A DNA stretch of 64,000 bases from a virus: the IMG/VR virus record IMGVR_UViG_3300009104_000008, positions 1 to 64,000 of that record; one strand, given 5' to 3'. This document shows, one piece after another, positions 1-10,604 of the stretch. The notes beneath the pieces are model-generated. The model searched no databases and was not told where the DNA came from. It was given only the letters and a program-made list of their open reading frames with translations. Position 1 is the first letter of the stretch, and each line of letters starts with the position of its first letter. A program made the position numbers and the translations under genes.

Positions 1-1826
1 CTACCAGATTGTCCAATTAGTGCTTTAGCAGTTCCTGATAAAGTAGCACCTTTATTTAATCCTGATGAAGTAATGCTACTACTAGTAATAGTAGGAACAT
101 CTAAGGTATTGGTGCTTGGATTGAATGTTATATTCTTATCATATTTTAATGTAATAGGTGTTCCACTATTAGTAAAAGTTAAAGATACAGTTCCATTTGT
201 TGCTGTTGCTGTTTTATCTAAAGTAATTTGTCCAGAACCAATCGAACTAATTATACTTCCCGCTTGAATTCCTGTTCCTTCTACTAACATTCCAGCAACA
301 AGATTAGTTATTGATATAGTAACAGTAGCACTACCACTAGTAATTGCACCAGTTCTAACTATTTCTGTTTGAGTGAAATAACCCATATAATTAGTTGCAT
401 TACTTTGTGCTTGGTCAAAAGTAGCATCTACTGTATCTGCTGAATCTACATTACCAATAAAAGATGTTGCTTCAATACTCTTATTCGCAACAAACTTAGT
501 TCCTCCATCTGAATAAGTAAAAGAAGCACTTGCTCCATCTATTACTAAACCAGCACCATCAGCCGCCGCAGAATTAGCAGCACCACTAGCGACAGTAATA
601 GTTTTATCCACCACATCTAAATCAGTTACTGTAGTAGTATTAATATCTCCTGTAATATTTAAATCGCCTGTAACTGCCAAATCACCTGTTACTGCTAAAT
701 CACCAGCAGCAGTAACTGTAACATCAGTTGCATCTCCTATTGTAACATTTTCAGAAATATCATCAAGTCTTGCTATTAAGTTTGCTACATTCACATCATC
801 ATTTGTATCTGTAGGAATAGCCCATGTAGAATCTCCCCTTAAGAATTTTACATTATCAGTAGCAGCAGGTTGTTTAACTAATCCTGTTGTTCCAGCATCA
901 CTTCCATCTGCCCCTGTAAATACTGAATATGTTGTATTAGTATAATTACCCGAATGTATTACTTCAGAAGCATGGTCAGCAGTCCAATCAATAATAGCAT
1001 TACCACTTGGAATGGTAGGTGTTCCGCTTATTTGTGAATAAGCAACTTGAGCGAATGCTCCGTCATGTGCTAAATAATGTCCTGCTGTTCCTTGTGCTGG
1101 AACTAAACCACTATTACCTGCTGATATTGCTGAAGTATATGCTATATTAGAAGTTAATGCAACAGTTCCACCAGCATTAGGGAAAACAATCGCTCTATCT
1201 CCAGTAGGGTCTGTAAAAGATAATGTAGTTTCATGTTCATCAGCAGTTCCTTCATAAGTTATTGTTCCTGCCGCATTGATAGATAATGTTTCCACACCGC
1301 TATTAATTGCAGAAAATTCTCTTGTTGCTTGAGCATATCCTAAGAATTGAATTGGCCTAGTTTTATCAGTAGCCGTAGAATTTGCGACATATTTAATTAC
1401 TGCAATTGGTATATCTCCAGCAGTTATAGCGGCTACAGTAGCATATGTTCCATCTAATTTACCTGTTGAAGTTGGTGATGTTGTTCCATGTCTCCATTTT
1501 AGAGTATTATCGCTACTTTGAACTACAATAACCCCATACCAATCAACAGAATTTGAAGTTCCCGTATTAGCATCAGTAGTTAATTCAGTAGCAACTATAT
1601 CAACTAATTTACCATTTCTTAATACTTTTCCTGCAGCAACATCATATCTTGTATAAGATAAACCAGTATTATATTGGTCAATATCAAAACCACTAATTGC
1701 TCTATTTTCACCAGATGCAGCATTTAATGCCATTATTATTGCAGAGTGTATAGAGTCTGTAGCATCATCTATTGGTGCAGTAGGTGAAGAACCTAATGTG
1801 CTAATAAAGCCTGTATTATCTACCAT
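1..1826 (-). CDS. Tail fibre / adhesin-like protein, C-terminus cut by window edge
   Basis: An open frame starts with ATG at 1826 and runs off the left edge without a stop, at least 608 residues. The translation is rich in Thr, Ser, Ala, Gly and Asp and contains the repeat VTGDLAVTGDLNITGDI near 655-715, a pattern common in phage tail fibres and other beta-structured virion proteins. It is the distal member of the tail operon, just after the 113-residue gene. Likely host-binding role by position and composition; the receptor-binding end lies outside the window. Confidence 0.8.
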   Translation of the reverse strand, partial: MVDNTGFISTLGSSPTAPIDDATDSIHSAIIMALNAASGENRAISGFDIDQYNTGLSYTRYDVAAGKVLRNGKLVDIVATELTTDANTGTSNSVDWYGVIVVQSSDNTLKWRHGTTSPTSTGKLDGTYATVAAITAGDIPIAVIKYVANSTATDKTRPIQFLGYAQATREFSAINSGVETLSINAAGTITYEGTADEHETTLSFTDPTGDRAIVFPNAGGTVALTSNIAYTSAISAGNSGLVPAQGTAGHYLAHDGAFAQVAYSQISGTPTIPSGNAIIDWTADHASEVIHSGNYTNTTYSVFTGADGSDAGTTGLVKQPAATDNVKFLRGDSTWAIPTDTNDDVNVANLIARLDDISENVTIGDATDVTVTAAGDLAVTGDLAVTGDLNITGDINTTTVTDLDVVDKTITVASGAANSAAADGAGLVIDGASASFTYSDGGTKFVANKSIEATSFIGNVDSADTVDATFDQAQSNATNYMGYFTQTEIVRTGAITSGSATVTISITNLVAGMLVEGTGIQAGSIISSIGSGQITLDKTATATNGTVSLTFTNSGTPITLKYDKNITFNPSTNTLDVPTITSSSITSSGLNKGATLSGTAKALIGQSG

Positions 1827-1827
1827 A

Positions 1828-2169
1828 CTAATTCACCTCTATTCTAATTGTGAAAGTTACCGTATCACTCGCGGCTACAACGCCTGTGCTTGTAAATGTT
1901 ACTCGGCTTAATAATATATCCGAAGTCTTATGAAAGACACCTAATTCAGATACACCTGAAGATGGTATATCAGAACCTAAGAAATCAACATTCCACACTA
2001 AAGTAGAACCTACTACTGTTGGTGTTATATCTTCTTTTTTAGCAACAAAATGGTCTAAATTAGTTTGTGATGCAGCAGTAGCATCTGCACCATCGCCTAT
2101 TTTAATTGTCGTATACTTGTCCTTGATATAGGTTGTTGCTATATCTTCCTTCGCGCTATTTGTTATCAT
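1828..2169 (-). CDS. Small tail-tip/fibre-associated protein
   Basis: 113 residues, beta-rich, with many Thr/Val/Ser and no Cys. It overlaps the giant tail protein upstream by ATGA and is followed one base later by the fibre gene, so it is translated with them. Family not recognised. Position suggests a fibre connector or a small tail appendage protein; this is inference from context only. Confidence 0.7.
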   Translation of the reverse strand: MITNSAKEDIATTYIKDKYTTIKIGDGADATAASQTNLDHFVAKKEDITPTVVGSTLVWNVDFLGSDIPSSGVSELGVFHKTSDILLSRVTFTSTGVVAASDTVTFTIRIEVN

Positions 2170-5100
2170 ATTCCCTCACTCTTCTCACTTTCATATGTTT
2201 TTAATGTTGTTGTAGTAGAACTACCAAATCCTAATGTATTGCCAAATCCTATTGTATTGCCGAATCCTATTGTTGTTCCACCTGCTGATGCTATGGTATT
2301 AATGGTATAATTAATTCTATTTTGGTCAATATTGAGAGTATCAAAAATTGCTTTTCCTACTGATGAATTTGTCGAGTTTTTAGAGAATAATGTGAAGTTT
2401 GTATTTTTTGATTGAACATCCATTTCTGCTAATCTTTCTGCTATATTTTTATCAAATGTTCCCACCGCAATTTTAGTAGTTCCGGCCAATACATTTTCTA
2501 TTTCAAATACTAAATAATCCCCTCTTGGAATACCATGATTAGGAAAATCTAAAGTTAATATATCACCCGCTTCTAATAATTCTAAACCTTCTTTTTGTAA
2601 TGTTAATGTTGCTCTTTTTGATTCTTTCATATGAAGTGTTAATAATTGGTTTGCTTTAACCTTAGCCTCATTTAATGATTTAATAGAAGTGTCAATGTGT
2701 CTAATTACTTTTTTATTTGTTGAAGTAAGTGCTTCTACTTCTGCTTTTACCCCATCACCCTGAACTATTATTTTATTTGCTTCATCAAACAGGCTTTTAG
2801 TGCTATCAACAGAAATTAATCTATTATTCTTTTTATAGTCAATATAGTATTTTCTTGATGAGTAAATATCATCTAAATTCCTTAATGTAATTGTATTTCC
2901 TTTTATTTTATAATCTAATCCTTTTTTAGAGGCTAAATAATTAATTGCTGAAAAAGCATCAATATCGTTAAAATTATTAGTAGCAATGATTGTCTTTTTA
3001 TTACGAGTTGTTATTTCATCATATTGTGCAGGATTAAATATTATTCCACCGCCAATAGTTATTGTAAATGGGCTTGAAGTTGATTTAGCAGTTATTTTCC
3101 CAATTAAATATCCATGTTGATTATACACAACATCATTTACTGCTAAATTTAAGGGGCTATTTAATAATGTAATTACATTACCATTTACACCACTTACTAC
3201 TAATCCTGTATATTCTCTTAAACTATTTTCAACATCTATATCAAAATTAGATTCTTTAGCAATTTTTTCAATTTCTTCGTCAATTGTTGAGCCAATGGTA
3301 AATGTTGTTCCTAAATAACAATTTGTTGGTCTTATTTTTAATTTTTTAGGAATAGTAATATCAAATACTTTACCGAAAGAAACACAACCATCTCCTGTTA
3401 AAGTTCCTTCATATTCAAATTTTAATTCTGGAGCAGCGTTTGCCGTTTCATTGGTTAATGTAACTGTTAATGATTTTCTTTGTGAATTAATACCATCAGT
3501 AATATAACAATCTATTTCTTCTCCATCACTTACGGGGAAAACAGATGCAGAATTAGAAATAACCCTTCGCTCTAAGAAATTAGTAGCCTGATTAGTATCT
3601 ATTTCATCTATATTAAGTAACATATACATTGAGTATATTCCTTCACTATATTGATTTTTTTCACTAATTTCACCTGTTAATGAATTTTTTATCTTTGTAT
3701 TGTATTGTAACCCAGTGTCTTTTAAGGTATTTATTGAGAAACTATTAGGGGTTCTTTCAAAGGTAGTATCTGATATCCTCATTAACCTAAAATAATAACC
3801 TACTTCACTAACATCTATTGTTGTATCAAATTTTAATTTATGTTTAATATATGTTTCACTACCATCAATTGTATGTGAAATTATTTTACCAATATATTTA
3901 GGTATTCCTTCTTTAACCATATTAGGGTTTGGTGAATGTGAAGTTGGTAAGTATTTATGTGAACCAGATGAACCAGTTTCTATTTTATCAGACACAATGT
4001 AATATCCTTCTAAATTAGGAACATAATTTAACCAATGATGAACAGAAGTATTATCCATCGTATATGTTTTCTCATCTCCTACACTTACATCTGCATCTAT
4101 ATAAAATTGAGGCTTTATTAACATTTGTGCAGAATATAATTTTCCACCATCTTCTACGCTTAATGAGTGTTTAGATTTTGTTGTAGTAGTCAAGGTTGTA
4201 TCGGGAGCATCCTTATAAAAATACTCTTTAGTTTTAGTAGTAAGCAATGCTACATCTGGAATTGTTTGATTAGTATAATCATCATTACGAATGACCTGAA
4301 TATTTTGAGTGTGTTGGTCTAATAAAAGGCGGTCTGTTTGATTAGATGCAAGATTTGGAAAAGTATTTGTTGATAAAGGCGCACTAGTCATATCTATAAA
4401 TGAGAATTTATTATCTCCTGCCTCTTTTACATCTTTAAATATGGCAATACAATTTTCATAAATATCTTTTGATGGCCAATCAACAACAAAATATCTAACA
4501 GGGTAAGTAGAATAATCATCTGAGTGTGGTTTACATAAGGCGTGTAATACCTTAGAATGATGTTGTTTTTGGGTGCTAAGGCCACTATAACCTCCAATAT
4601 GAAATGCCGAAGTAATATATGCTTCTGATTTAACTGTTGAGCCTGCTGCAAAGTCTACACCCGTTGCCGGAATCCCTGTTAGCATCCAATCCCCATTAGC
4701 ATCTTGTTGTTTTCCTGTCCAAGTAAAGGTTAAAGTTTGAGATGAAGTAATTGTTCCAGTTCCAGCAGTAGGCCAATTACCTCCATTAGTTAGAGTTACA
4801 GTAGTATCGCTCATGTCAAATATATATTTATTTGTAGTTGAATATAGAGTTGCAGTATTTACTTCACTGATAACAGGCAATATTACATTTGGGGGGTTAT
4901 AAGAATTACCATTACCAGACAATAAACTAAACCCGTAATAATTTGATTTATAATTTGGCTTGGTTATATGCACTTGAGTCATATTAATTCCTTCATTACT
5001 TAATGATTCTATATCTATTAATGTATTGATTCCATCTCCCTCTTGGCTAAAAATATCAAAAGAAGTTGAACCTTTTTTATAGTTTTTAATAGGAACTCTA

Positions 5101-8100
5101 GGCATTTCATCTCTATCTTGTATTGCTTCAGCATCTACAGAATTAAAGTGCCAATCAAATGTGGCTTCAATTAATCTAATAACACCCCATCGTTTTATTT
5201 GCGTAGGATTAGTTATTGTAGAGGAAGATATTTCACTAGTTTCATAATTAGAGTCTGGTTTAATAATGGATTTTGTTTTTCCATGCCAGTCATGTTCTAT
5301 TTCTGCACCTTTAGTTCCTTCAGACTCAAACATTAATCCAAAATTATTAAGAGAATTGGTATTATGTGAAGCACCCATATTATTAAATCTTAAAAAAGAA
5401 TCTGGGTATAAATCACCCGTAGCAAACAATTTAAATGGTCTTGCACGATAATCATTATTTATTAGTTTTTTAATATCGTCATCTACACCACTTTTGAGGT
5501 TATCAAATCCATCAGGGTCTTTCCACCAATCTCCATCACTTATTACATTATTTATGGAAACCTTCCCATCACCTAATATCTTTGCTCCTTGCGAATAGGC
5601 CGTTATTTTAATAGGTCTATTGTTTATTCTATGTATAGTATTTTGAATTGTGTTCTTCGGTGGAGTTATTGTTCCAGCGTCAAATTTTTGCATATCTAAA
5701 TAACGATATGATTCTAAGCCTATATATTGGTTTTTAAATTTATCTGGTAATCTATGAATATAACCACCTAAAGGCATATTACAATTTACAAAATACATAC
5801 TGGGCGTAGAAGCATCAGTATTAAACTTAAATCTAGTATCACTACTATTACTTTCTGTTATACCTAATGCTACGGGGAAATTAGGAGCAACACTAATAAT
5901 ATTGGTAGAATCATCTATTTCTGAATTTGTAACAACATGGAGATATAAACTAGATAAAATATCTTTACCCAATATAGTAACATAATCATCTTGCTCTTTT
6001 CCAATTTTAAGTAAGAAATCATCAGTTTGGTTAGTTAGGTTTGTATTATTGCTTGCTTGTTCTAACCCCTTTGTTCTAATAATATCATATCCTAAATTTC
6101 CTGTGTTAAGATAATTTCCATCATTTGAAGTTAATTTTAAATCGGAATGTGAAAATGAATTTGACGCATATGTATAATTCATACCATTATTAAAAATAAG
6201 TCCTTTTTCTGATATATTAGTAAAACTTGTAGAATATTTAGTTATATTAGAATTAGAAGAAATTGCTTTTGCACCAGCAATATAATTTACTTCTTCAATT
6301 GGTCTATAATAATAAATTGCACTATTATCTGATATAGCATTTTGAATATAATCGTTTAAAGTTATGGCGGTATAGTTACCTGATGACACATAAATACTTC
6401 CATCAACTTCTCCAATTAAATTAAAACTAGAATCAAATAATAAAGTATATGGTTTTAATGTTCCTACTCTATTCCCAGTAACTTTAATTGAAGTGGCATC
6501 TACACTTGCAGCAGCACTAGTTGTAAATGTATTAGGTAAATCTAAAGAAGGAATTAATGTGGAATATACAATATCATCACTAAAATTTAAATTTCTATTT
6601 ACTGTGTTAGAAATTAATCTTGCTAATTTATCTCGGCCACTAAGAGTAAATGATATTTTTCCTCCTGTAGAATTATGATTTAAATATTCAATTTCACCTT
6701 CAAATACTTCTTCATGTAATGTAAAACCACCAGCATAATAATACATTCTATCTATTGCAGTGTTCTGATAATATTTTTTATTTGCTTCTTGGATAGCCAC
6801 ATATTTTAATGATTTATCTCCATAATCTACTTTAATATCATGCCCTTTAAAACCATTCATTGTTATTTTACTATTATATAATTTAGTATTTTCTTTATCA
6901 ATTGTATGGCCTTCTAACACTATTCTATTCGATTGCGCTTTTTTAATTTCAGTATCAGATGCAAACCCTAAATTAAATTTGCTGTTAGAATAAGGAACAA
7001 CATAAATATCTGCATCAGTTACTGTTGGCGGAGTAGCACTAGCAGCCCATATATTTGCAGTTTTTAATCTATTATGACTGACTGTGAATCCTTGTTTAAC
7101 ATTGTCTGCCTTATCATCTATCTCATCCACAAGATAATAATAATCTCCTATTTCTATAGTAGAGCCTTCGGTTAATATAGCAGTATAATCATAATCCCAA
7201 CCCTCATCTACATTTGCATTTGATTTATTATTAAATTCTAATTTAGTAGAATTAGTTGTAACTGTATGCAATAATTTTTGCATTTGCATTCTATTAGTAT
7301 ACAAACCATTTCTAACTACCATCTTATCTCCTTTTTTATATTTGAGATGTTGTATACCAGCAGTATCTATTGCTGTTATTTCAGCCACTTTACTTATTTT
7401 ATTTTTTGGGTTATTTACAATAGAAGATTCAACAAATGGTATTTTATCATTTTTTAATGCAGCAGATTCAAAAGTAATATATTTCAATGGGCCATTTAAT
7501 CCACCATCTATACTTACTGTTGTTGATGTGCTATCAGTTGCACTTCTTTTCATTTCTGGAAATGCTTTATGCCAAAAAATGGGATTAAAATTAGAATCAT
7601 CTTCATCATCTTCTAATCTCTTATCTACTAAAATAACATCTAATTTATTTCTTCCTAAATTTTGTATAGTATTATCATATTTTCTTTCTGTCTTGAATAC
7701 TACATTTTGAATAGTTGTTCCTATAGTTACTGTAATATCATTAGCAGTCGCAGTAATGTTCTGTCTTGCATAATCTAAATAAAATCTGTAAGTGGTATCT
7801 TGATATAAACTTTCAATATTCCCAAGATAATTTGCCCCATTAAAAATAGACATTCCTTCAGTTAATTTATCATGGTCAGTTTCACTTAACACATAATATT
7901 TACTAGTCGAGCCTTCTTCATATTGCGCTAAAGTGCCTACGGTATCTGTTAGTGTTATTGATTGAGAACCCCAATATCTAACAGAAGTTAGTGTATATTT
8001 TTCATTATAATCCAATTGATTTTCTTCTTCCAATTTATCATTATAGAAGTAAAAAGTTGGTGTATTTACTATACATATTTTATCATATTTATCAGTATCG

Positions 8101-8804
8101 GCATCAGTATCACCACGAAGTCCATAACTAATTGCTACTATATTCTCATTTGCCGTTGTTTTTTCTGGCCCTTTGTAAATCTCAAATTCAGTTCCAATAG
8201 GAATATTTCCTGTATATTTAGGAGAAAATTCTACACCATCCCCAAACTCATCAAAAGTAATTATTCTTGTAATTTTAGCAAAGTGTGGCCTTACAGTATC
8301 TTCACCATTACTATGAACATTCGGATTTAATAATATAAAATAATCATAACCTTCTATGTCTATACCTGTATTGCTGTCGGGAGTATTTGATGATGGATGA
8401 TATGTAACTTTTCTATTAGTGCTTGAAATGTCGTAATTCGCATCATATATTTTAACCTTATATGATGGAGTAGTTTGTTTATTAGTTGCTACATCACTTA
8501 TTGTAGTAGATTGATTTGGTATTAAACGATTTTGAATTGAACCGCTAATTGAAGTGGTTAATCCACCTGCATTTGGCCCTTTTCTAATTTCTGTAAATAT
8601 CATTGATGTTATAGGTGGATTTCCGCCATCAGCACTAACATAGTCAGTTTCCTCTTCTAACCCATTAGTTATAAGAAGGGGAGTTACTGAAACATTTTTA
8701 TATGCCTTTGCTTTTGAATTAGCATTAGATTTTGTAGTATATGTTTCTGTAAATGTAGATTCATTCTCTCCAACATTTAAAGGAAATATCATTCTTCCAG
8801 ACAT
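2166..8804 (-). CDS. Giant tail-tip / baseplate hub-like protein
   Basis: About 2,212 residues, the largest gene in the window. The ATG at 8804 is preferred because GGTGA lies five bases upstream; a longer reading from 8816 uses a TTG. Most of the protein is Asn/Thr/Ser/Ile-rich beta sequence. The last 350 residues read like a tail hub domain with a helical stretch (LNEAKVKANQLLTLHMKES) followed by beta strands, and the C-terminus carries a short IGFGNT repeat. Encoded between a lectin-like tail protein and the fibre, it probably forms the tail tip and may bind or digest the host surface. No catalytic motif was recognised. Confidence 0.7.
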   Translation of the reverse strand: MSGRMIFPLNVGENESTFTETYTTKSNANSKAKAYKNVSVTPLLITNGLEEETDYVSADGGNPPITSMIFTEIRKGPNAGGLTTSISGSIQNRLIPNQSTTISDVATNKQTTPSYKVKIYDANYDISSTNRKVTYHPSSNTPDSNTGIDIEGYDYFILLNPNVHSNGEDTVRPHFAKITRIITFDEFGDGVEFSPKYTGNIPIGTEFEIYKGPEKTTANENIVAISYGLRGDTDADTDKYDKICIVNTPTFYFYNDKLEEENQLDYNEKYTLTSVRYWGSQSITLTDTVGTLAQYEEGSTSKYYVLSETDHDKLTEGMSIFNGANYLGNIESLYQDTTYRFYLDYARQNITATANDITVTIGTTIQNVVFKTERKYDNTIQNLGRNKLDVILVDKRLEDDEDDSNFNPIFWHKAFPEMKRSATDSTSTTVSIDGGLNGPLKYITFESAALKNDKIPFVESSIVNNPKNKISKVAEITAIDTAGIQHLKYKKGDKMVVRNGLYTNRMQMQKLLHTVTTNSTKLEFNNKSNANVDEGWDYDYTAILTEGSTIEIGDYYYLVDEIDDKADNVKQGFTVSHNRLKTANIWAASATPPTVTDADIYVVPYSNSKFNLGFASDTEIKKAQSNRIVLEGHTIDKENTKLYNSKITMNGFKGHDIKVDYGDKSLKYVAIQEANKKYYQNTAIDRMYYYAGGFTLHEEVFEGEIEYLNHNSTGGKISFTLSGRDKLARLISNTVNRNLNFSDDIVYSTLIPSLDLPNTFTTSAAASVDATSIKVTGNRVGTLKPYTLLFDSSFNLIGEVDGSIYVSSGNYTAITLNDYIQNAISDNSAIYYYRPIEEVNYIAGAKAISSNSNITKYSTSFTNISEKGLIFNNGMNYTYASNSFSHSDLKLTSNDGNYLNTGNLGYDIIRTKGLEQASNNTNLTNQTDDFLLKIGKEQDDYVTILGKDILSSLYLHVVTNSEIDDSTNIISVAPNFPVALGITESNSSDTRFKFNTDASTPSMYFVNCNMPLGGYIHRLPDKFKNQYIGLESYRYLDMQKFDAGTITPPKNTIQNTIHRINNRPIKITAYSQGAKILGDGKVSINNVISDGDWWKDPDGFDNLKSGVDDDIKKLINNDYRARPFKLFATGDLYPDSFLRFNNMGASHNTNSLNNFGLMFESEGTKGAEIEHDWHGKTKSIIKPDSNYETSEISSSTITNPTQIKRWGVIRLIEATFDWHFNSVDAEAIQDRDEMPRVPIKNYKKGSTSFDIFSQEGDGINTLIDIESLSNEGINMTQVHITKPNYKSNYYGFSLLSGNGNSYNPPNVILPVISEVNTATLYSTTNKYIFDMSDTTVTLTNGGNWPTAGTGTITSSQTLTFTWTGKQQDANGDWMLTGIPATGVDFAAGSTVKSEAYITSAFHIGGYSGLSTQKQHHSKVLHALCKPHSDDYSTYPVRYFVVDWPSKDIYENCIAIFKDVKEAGDNKFSFIDMTSAPLSTNTFPNLASNQTDRLLLDQHTQNIQVIRNDDYTNQTIPDVALLTTKTKEYFYKDAPDTTLTTTTKSKHSLSVEDGGKLYSAQMLIKPQFYIDADVSVGDEKTYTMDNTSVHHWLNYVPNLEGYYIVSDKIETGSSGSHKYLPTSHSPNPNMVKEGIPKYIGKIISHTIDGSETYIKHKLKFDTTIDVSEVGYYFRLMRISDTTFERTPNSFSINTLKDTGLQYNTKIKNSLTGEISEKNQYSEGIYSMYMLLNIDEIDTNQATNFLERRVISNSASVFPVSDGEEIDCYITDGINSQRKSLTVTLTNETANAAPELKFEYEGTLTGDGCVSFGKVFDITIPKKLKIRPTNCYLGTTFTIGSTIDEEIEKIAKESNFDIDVENSLREYTGLVVSGVNGNVITLLNSPLNLAVNDVVYNQHGYLIGKITAKSTSSPFTITIGGGIIFNPAQYDEITTRNKKTIIATNNFNDIDAFSAINYLASKKGLDYKIKGNTITLRNLDDIYSSRKYYIDYKKNNRLISVDSTKSLFDEANKIIVQGDGVKAEVEALTSTNKKVIRHIDTSIKSLNEAKVKANQLLTLHMKESKRATLTLQKEGLELLEAGDILTLDFPNHGIPRGDYLVFEIENVLAGTTKIAVGTFDKNIAERLAEMDVQSKNTNFTLFSKNSTNSSVGKAIFDTLNIDQNRINYTINTIASAGGTTIGFGNTIGFGNTLGFGSSTTTTLKTYESEKSEGI

Positions 8805-8805
8805 A

Positions 8806-9858
8806 TTACTCACCAAATCTGTAATAAAATAAGATATTACTATAACTTGGAGATAATGTATTAATAGTGGGCGATGGTTTTCTACCCTTAAACATCGCTA
8901 TTTCATACAATTCCCCCATAAATTGTGTATTTTTATTTGAACCACTTTGACCAATAAAACAATCATCTGCTTTAAATTCAAAAGTTGGAGCAGAAGAATA
9001 AGAATGCATTTCAATCATTTGATTATTCAAATAGATATTTACTGAACCTCCTACATTATACACGCAAGAAATCTTAAATGTTTGTTCAACATAAAAGGCT
9101 TCCTTTGGTTGTGAAACATATATCTTTGCTGTATGATTAGAAGCATCAGCAACAGTAATTGTATTGAGCGAGGGTATAGAAGCGACAGTTCCTAAACTAA
9201 CTCCATTACCATTAAATATTTCAGAACCCACAGCAAGTTTAGCAACAGAAGCATTACCTAACCAATCATTTGAAGACGAAGCAGGAAATGTAATTGTATT
9301 TCCACTTTTTGATGTGTCTGCCTGTAATAGTGTTTTATTTGTAGATATTCCTTCATAATATGCTTCTAATTTAGTATCTGCATCTGTTGCATCAACATAC
9401 CCATGTAATGTGTTAATTGGTTTAATAACCGCATTACTTTGGACAGTAGTATATACTGGTGAACCCGAAGATATATCAGCAATATAGGCAACAATTTTAT
9501 ATTCTGCTGGTTGGTTTTTATTATGAGTAGTAGTATTTTCTAAATATAATCTAAAATACTCATTATAAAATATCATCATTTTATGGGAATATCTATTTGA
9601 ACCAAAATAAGTTCCACTTTGAGTAGAATTGGTAGTTCCATTTGGAACTGTTTTAGTAGAATCTGTAACTTGAGTAATACCATTACCGTTTATATCGTAT
9701 GGGGTAATAATAGCCTCAACCACAAAACTCTCAGATAAGTTCCATAAACTACCTTTTGAAGTTGCTGTATTAGTATCATCATATTCCATCTTTAAATAAC
9801 CTTCGCTCATTACAGGAAAAACCAAAGCCTTAGATTCCCCTACATAGATATTAGCCAT
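8806..9858 (-). CDS. Tail protein with LamG/concanavalin-like lectin domain
   Basis: About 350 residues. The second half reads as a LamG-type jelly roll: strands around VNIYLNNQMIEMHSY, then FMGELYEIAMFKGRK, the usual closing strand of LamG domains, and a final LFYYRFGE. Such domains bind glycans or surface polymers. The ATG at 9858 has GAGG seven bases upstream; an in-frame ATG at 9870 overlaps the previous stop and is the alternative. Likely a carbohydrate-binding tail component. Confidence 0.65.
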   Translation of the reverse strand: MANIYVGESKALVFPVMSEGYLKMEYDDTNTATSKGSLWNLSESFVVEAIITPYDINGNGITQVTDSTKTVPNGTTNSTQSGTYFGSNRYSHKMMIFYNEYFRLYLENTTTHNKNQPAEYKIVAYIADISSGSPVYTTVQSNAVIKPINTLHGYVDATDADTKLEAYYEGISTNKTLLQADTSKSGNTITFPASSSNDWLGNASVAKLAVGSEIFNGNGVSLGTVASIPSLNTITVADASNHTAKIYVSQPKEAFYVEQTFKISCVYNVGGSVNIYLNNQMIEMHSYSSAPTFEFKADDCFIGQSGSNKNTQFMGELYEIAMFKGRKPSPTINTLSPSYSNILFYYRFGE

Positions 9859-9866
9859 ATAATCCC

Positions 9867-10604
9867 TCAATCGAAAAAGTTATCTGTTATAACTGTTGAT
9901 TCTTCAAATTCTAATTGGAATGCTACTGATGGGTATTCTACCCCAGAAATGGTAGTAGAAAATGAACGAATAAAACCTTCTAATCCTATATGCTCAGCAG
10001 TTTTAACTTTAGAATCAAACACCGTTGATGGGCTACTGGTTGTATTTCCAGACATAGCCGTGAATGCATTATCATATGCCCTATTCTTCCAATTCCAAGG
10101 AATTAAAGGAATATCTTCAATATCTAAGTTTTTCATTTCTTCGGCAGTAATAGTTTGTCCGTCACTATTAACAGTTCTATAATCAAAATTATTATCTACC
10201 CTACTAGGATAAAATACTAGGAGTTTATTGAGATTTTGGTCATCTTGGAATGTGCTTCCATCAACATAAGAATGTATTAGTTGTGCTAATTCAAAGGCAG
10301 TCAATTTTACTCCATCACCCGAAGCATCAGAAGTTACACCCGAATCATTATTTTTCTGTATTACTTGGTCTAATAGAAGACCTTGAATAGATACAGTCTT
10401 TTGTGTTATTCCCATATCAAATGCTAAATTAGTAGATTCACCACGAATAGCACCAGAAAAAGGAATACCAACATTAGGCACTGTTTTATTTGCCGCAAAA
10501 GTTATTTCTGTTACATAAAGTGGTATTCTATTAATATGACCGCCTCCTTTATCATCCCTTCTTGCTAATTCCAAAAACACATTTATTGTTTCTGCTACGC
10601 TCAT
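9867..10604 (-). CDS. Tail tip/baseplate protein, unknown family
   Basis: 245 residues, mixed alpha/beta, no Cys. It follows the tape measure gene with a 4-base overlap, the place where distal tail (Dit-like) proteins are encoded in siphoviruses. Sequence is not recognisable to me as Dit. Called a distal tail protein candidate by position. Confidence 0.55.
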   Translation of the reverse strand: MSVAETINVFLELARRDDKGGGHINRIPLYVTEITFAANKTVPNVGIPFSGAIRGESTNLAFDMGITQKTVSIQGLLLDQVIQKNNDSGVTSDASGDGVKLTAFELAQLIHSYVDGSTFQDDQNLNKLLVFYPSRVDNNFDYRTVNSDGQTITAEEMKNLDIEDIPLIPWNWKNRAYDNAFTAMSGNTTSSPSTVFDSKVKTAEHIGLEGFIRSFSTTISGVEYPSVAFQLEFEESTVITDNFFD